Made by a program: the position numbers and the translations under genes. The notes under the pieces were generated by a model. The model did no database searches. It was given only the letters and a program-made list of their open reading frames with translations, and was not told the origin of the DNA. From contig CAZGCA010000067.1 of NCBI GenBank assembly GCA_964524145.1, forward strand, positions 1 through 33,409: a stretch of 33,409 bases of DNA, given 5' to 3'. The stretch is from CAZGCA01 sp964524145 (GTDB taxonomy: Bacteria; Hydrogenedentota; CAZGCA01). The first letter of the stretch is position 1, and every line of letters begins with the position of its first letter. Of the stretch, positions 32,401 to 33,409 are shown piece after piece.

Positions 32401-33409
32401 TCAGATTATTCCGTACGGATCGACGTCGATCTTGAGATTCGCCGACGAGCGTGTTTTCCCCTCAAGGTGCCGGTCTCGGGCCAGTCGTGCGAGACGTTGC
32501 AGCTCGCTCACCCGGTGGCCGAGAACCGATATCCTCCACCGATACCGGCCCCGGATTCTGGGCAAGACGCCGGGAGCAGGTCCGAGAACCTCGGTCGCCG
32601 AGGCCGTGTTTTCTCTGATCGCGGCGCGTATCGTGCGCCCGGCTGCACCCGCCGCTTTCTCGACGTTGCGCCGGTCGCGCCCGTCGAACACGAGGTTGAC
32701 CATGTGGGTAACGGGCGGGTATAACGACTTCCGTCGAAACTCGATCTCCTTGGCGTAGAACGAATCGTAATCGTGTGTCTGCGCGGCGACGACGCTGTAG
32801 TGTTCCTTTTTGAACGTCTGAACGACCACTTCCCCCGGCTCGTCTCCTCTGCCCGCCCGACCGGAAACCTGGGTGAGCAGTTGGAACGTGCGTTCGGCAG
32901 CGCGGAAGTCCGGCAGTCTCAACCCGGTGTCCGCGCTGACGACGCCGACGAGCGTCACGCCGGGGTAATCGAGCCCTTTGGCGACCATCTGTGTCCCGAC
33001 AAGAATGTTCATCTCGCCGCGCTCGAACCGGTCGAGAATCTGTCTGTGCGCCTCTTTTGTGCGGGTCGTATCGAGGTCCATCCGTTCGATGGCCGCCTCC
33101 GGAAAGAGGGACCGCAACCGCTGTTGAACCTTCTGCGTGCCGATACCCACGAAGATCAGCCGCTCCTTGCCGCACTCAGAACATTTGGCGGGCACGTTGC
33201 GTCGCATGTTGCAGTAGTGGCAAATGAGCATATCTTCGAGCGAGTGGTATGTCATCGCGACACAACAGTCGCGGCAGGTCGGCACCGCGCCGCATTTCGG
33301 GCACAGCAGGAACGGCGAGTACCCACGCCTGTTCAGGAAGATGATGGCCTGTTCGCCGCGGTCGAGCACTCGCTCGAGCTCGGTCTGGAGCGCGGCCGAG
33401 ATTATGGGG
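32401..33409 (-). CDS. priA: Primosomal protein N' (PriA helicase), C-terminal part
   Basis: The 3' 336 codons of priA; the gene continues beyond the right edge, where the frame reads PIISAALQTELE before VLDRGEQAII. Visible are the NRRGYSP motif, the zinc-binding region with four Cys pairs (CPKCG, CRDC, CHYC, CSECG), the helicase C-terminal motifs with QMVAKGLDYPGVTLV and TQVSGRAGRGD, and the final DVDP typical of PriA ends. PriA restarts stalled replication forks by recognising fork structures, unwinding and loading the primosome. It is convergent with the decayed IS, which ends right at the stop codon. No start can be assigned here. Confidence 0.95.
   Translation of the reverse strand, partial: PIISAALQTELERVLDRGEQAIIFLNRRGYSPFLLCPKCGAVPTCRDCCVAMTYHSLEDMLICHYCNMRRNVPAKCSECGKERLIFVGIGTQKVQQRLRSLFPEAAIERMDLDTTRTKEAHRQILDRFERGEMNILVGTQMVAKGLDYPGVTLVGVVSADTGLRLPDFRAAERTFQLLTQVSGRAGRGDEPGEVVVQTFKKEHYSVVAAQTHDYDSFYAKEIEFRRKSLYPPVTHMVNLVFDGRDRRNVEKAAGAAGRTIRAAIRENTASATEVLGPAPGVLPRIRGRYRWRISVLGHRVSELQRLARLARDRHLEGKTRSSANLKIDVDPYGII

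Overview
The window is moderately GC-rich DNA from a Gram-negative-type bacterium: exported and outer-envelope style proteins, a YidD-like protein and 'prepilin + H-X-DG' proteins are present. The gene mix (GH38-like giant protein, Gfo/Idh/MocA dehydrogenase, sodium:solute symporter, YVTN-propeller/phosphoesterase fusion, prepilin-like H-X-DG protein, degenerate calcium-loop protein) resembles uncultured Planctomycetota/Lentisphaerota/Hydrogenedentota-type genomes. This is an inference from gene content; no rRNA or other marker is present that would settle it. I saw no tRNA, rRNA, CRISPR array or phage module.

Layout. 1-4155: leader and a large hybrid histidine kinase. 4281-6390: three overlapping genes (TPR protein, exported YidD-like protein, TPR/membrane protein). 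6538-8078: PfpI/DJ-1 family protein and an exported nucleoside hydrolase. 8333-11298: four-gene operon led by a sodium:solute symporter with a large inserted soluble segment, followed by two small membrane proteins and a soluble unknown. 11365-13110 (minus): membrane glycosyltransferase-like protein, divergent from a Gfo/Idh/MocA oxidoreductase (13397-14446). 14462-17974 (minus): calcium-loop protein, then a coupled TolB-like propeller / calcineurin-like phosphoesterase pair. 18244-21844 (plus): prepilin-like protein and propeller-phosphoesterase. 21951-28775 (minus): papain-like unknown, putative lipoprotein, and a 1601-residue GH38-like protein whose metal ligands look replaced. 28986-31457 (minus): tungstate ABC transporter tupABC behind a molybdenum/tungsten cofactor riboswitch and a perfect-consensus promoter. 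31454-32400: decayed gene end and a truncated, frameshifted IS3-family element. 32401-33409 (minus): 3' part of priA, running off the window.

Most transcription units are preceded by a readable sigma70-type promoter (TTGACA/TATAAT-like with 17-18 bp spacing), so the operon map is unusually well supported. The most interesting items are the metal-cofactor riboswitch with its alternative pairings, the TPR-YidD-TPR cassette, the symporter with an inserted domain plus small partners, and the GH38 relative lacking its zinc site.
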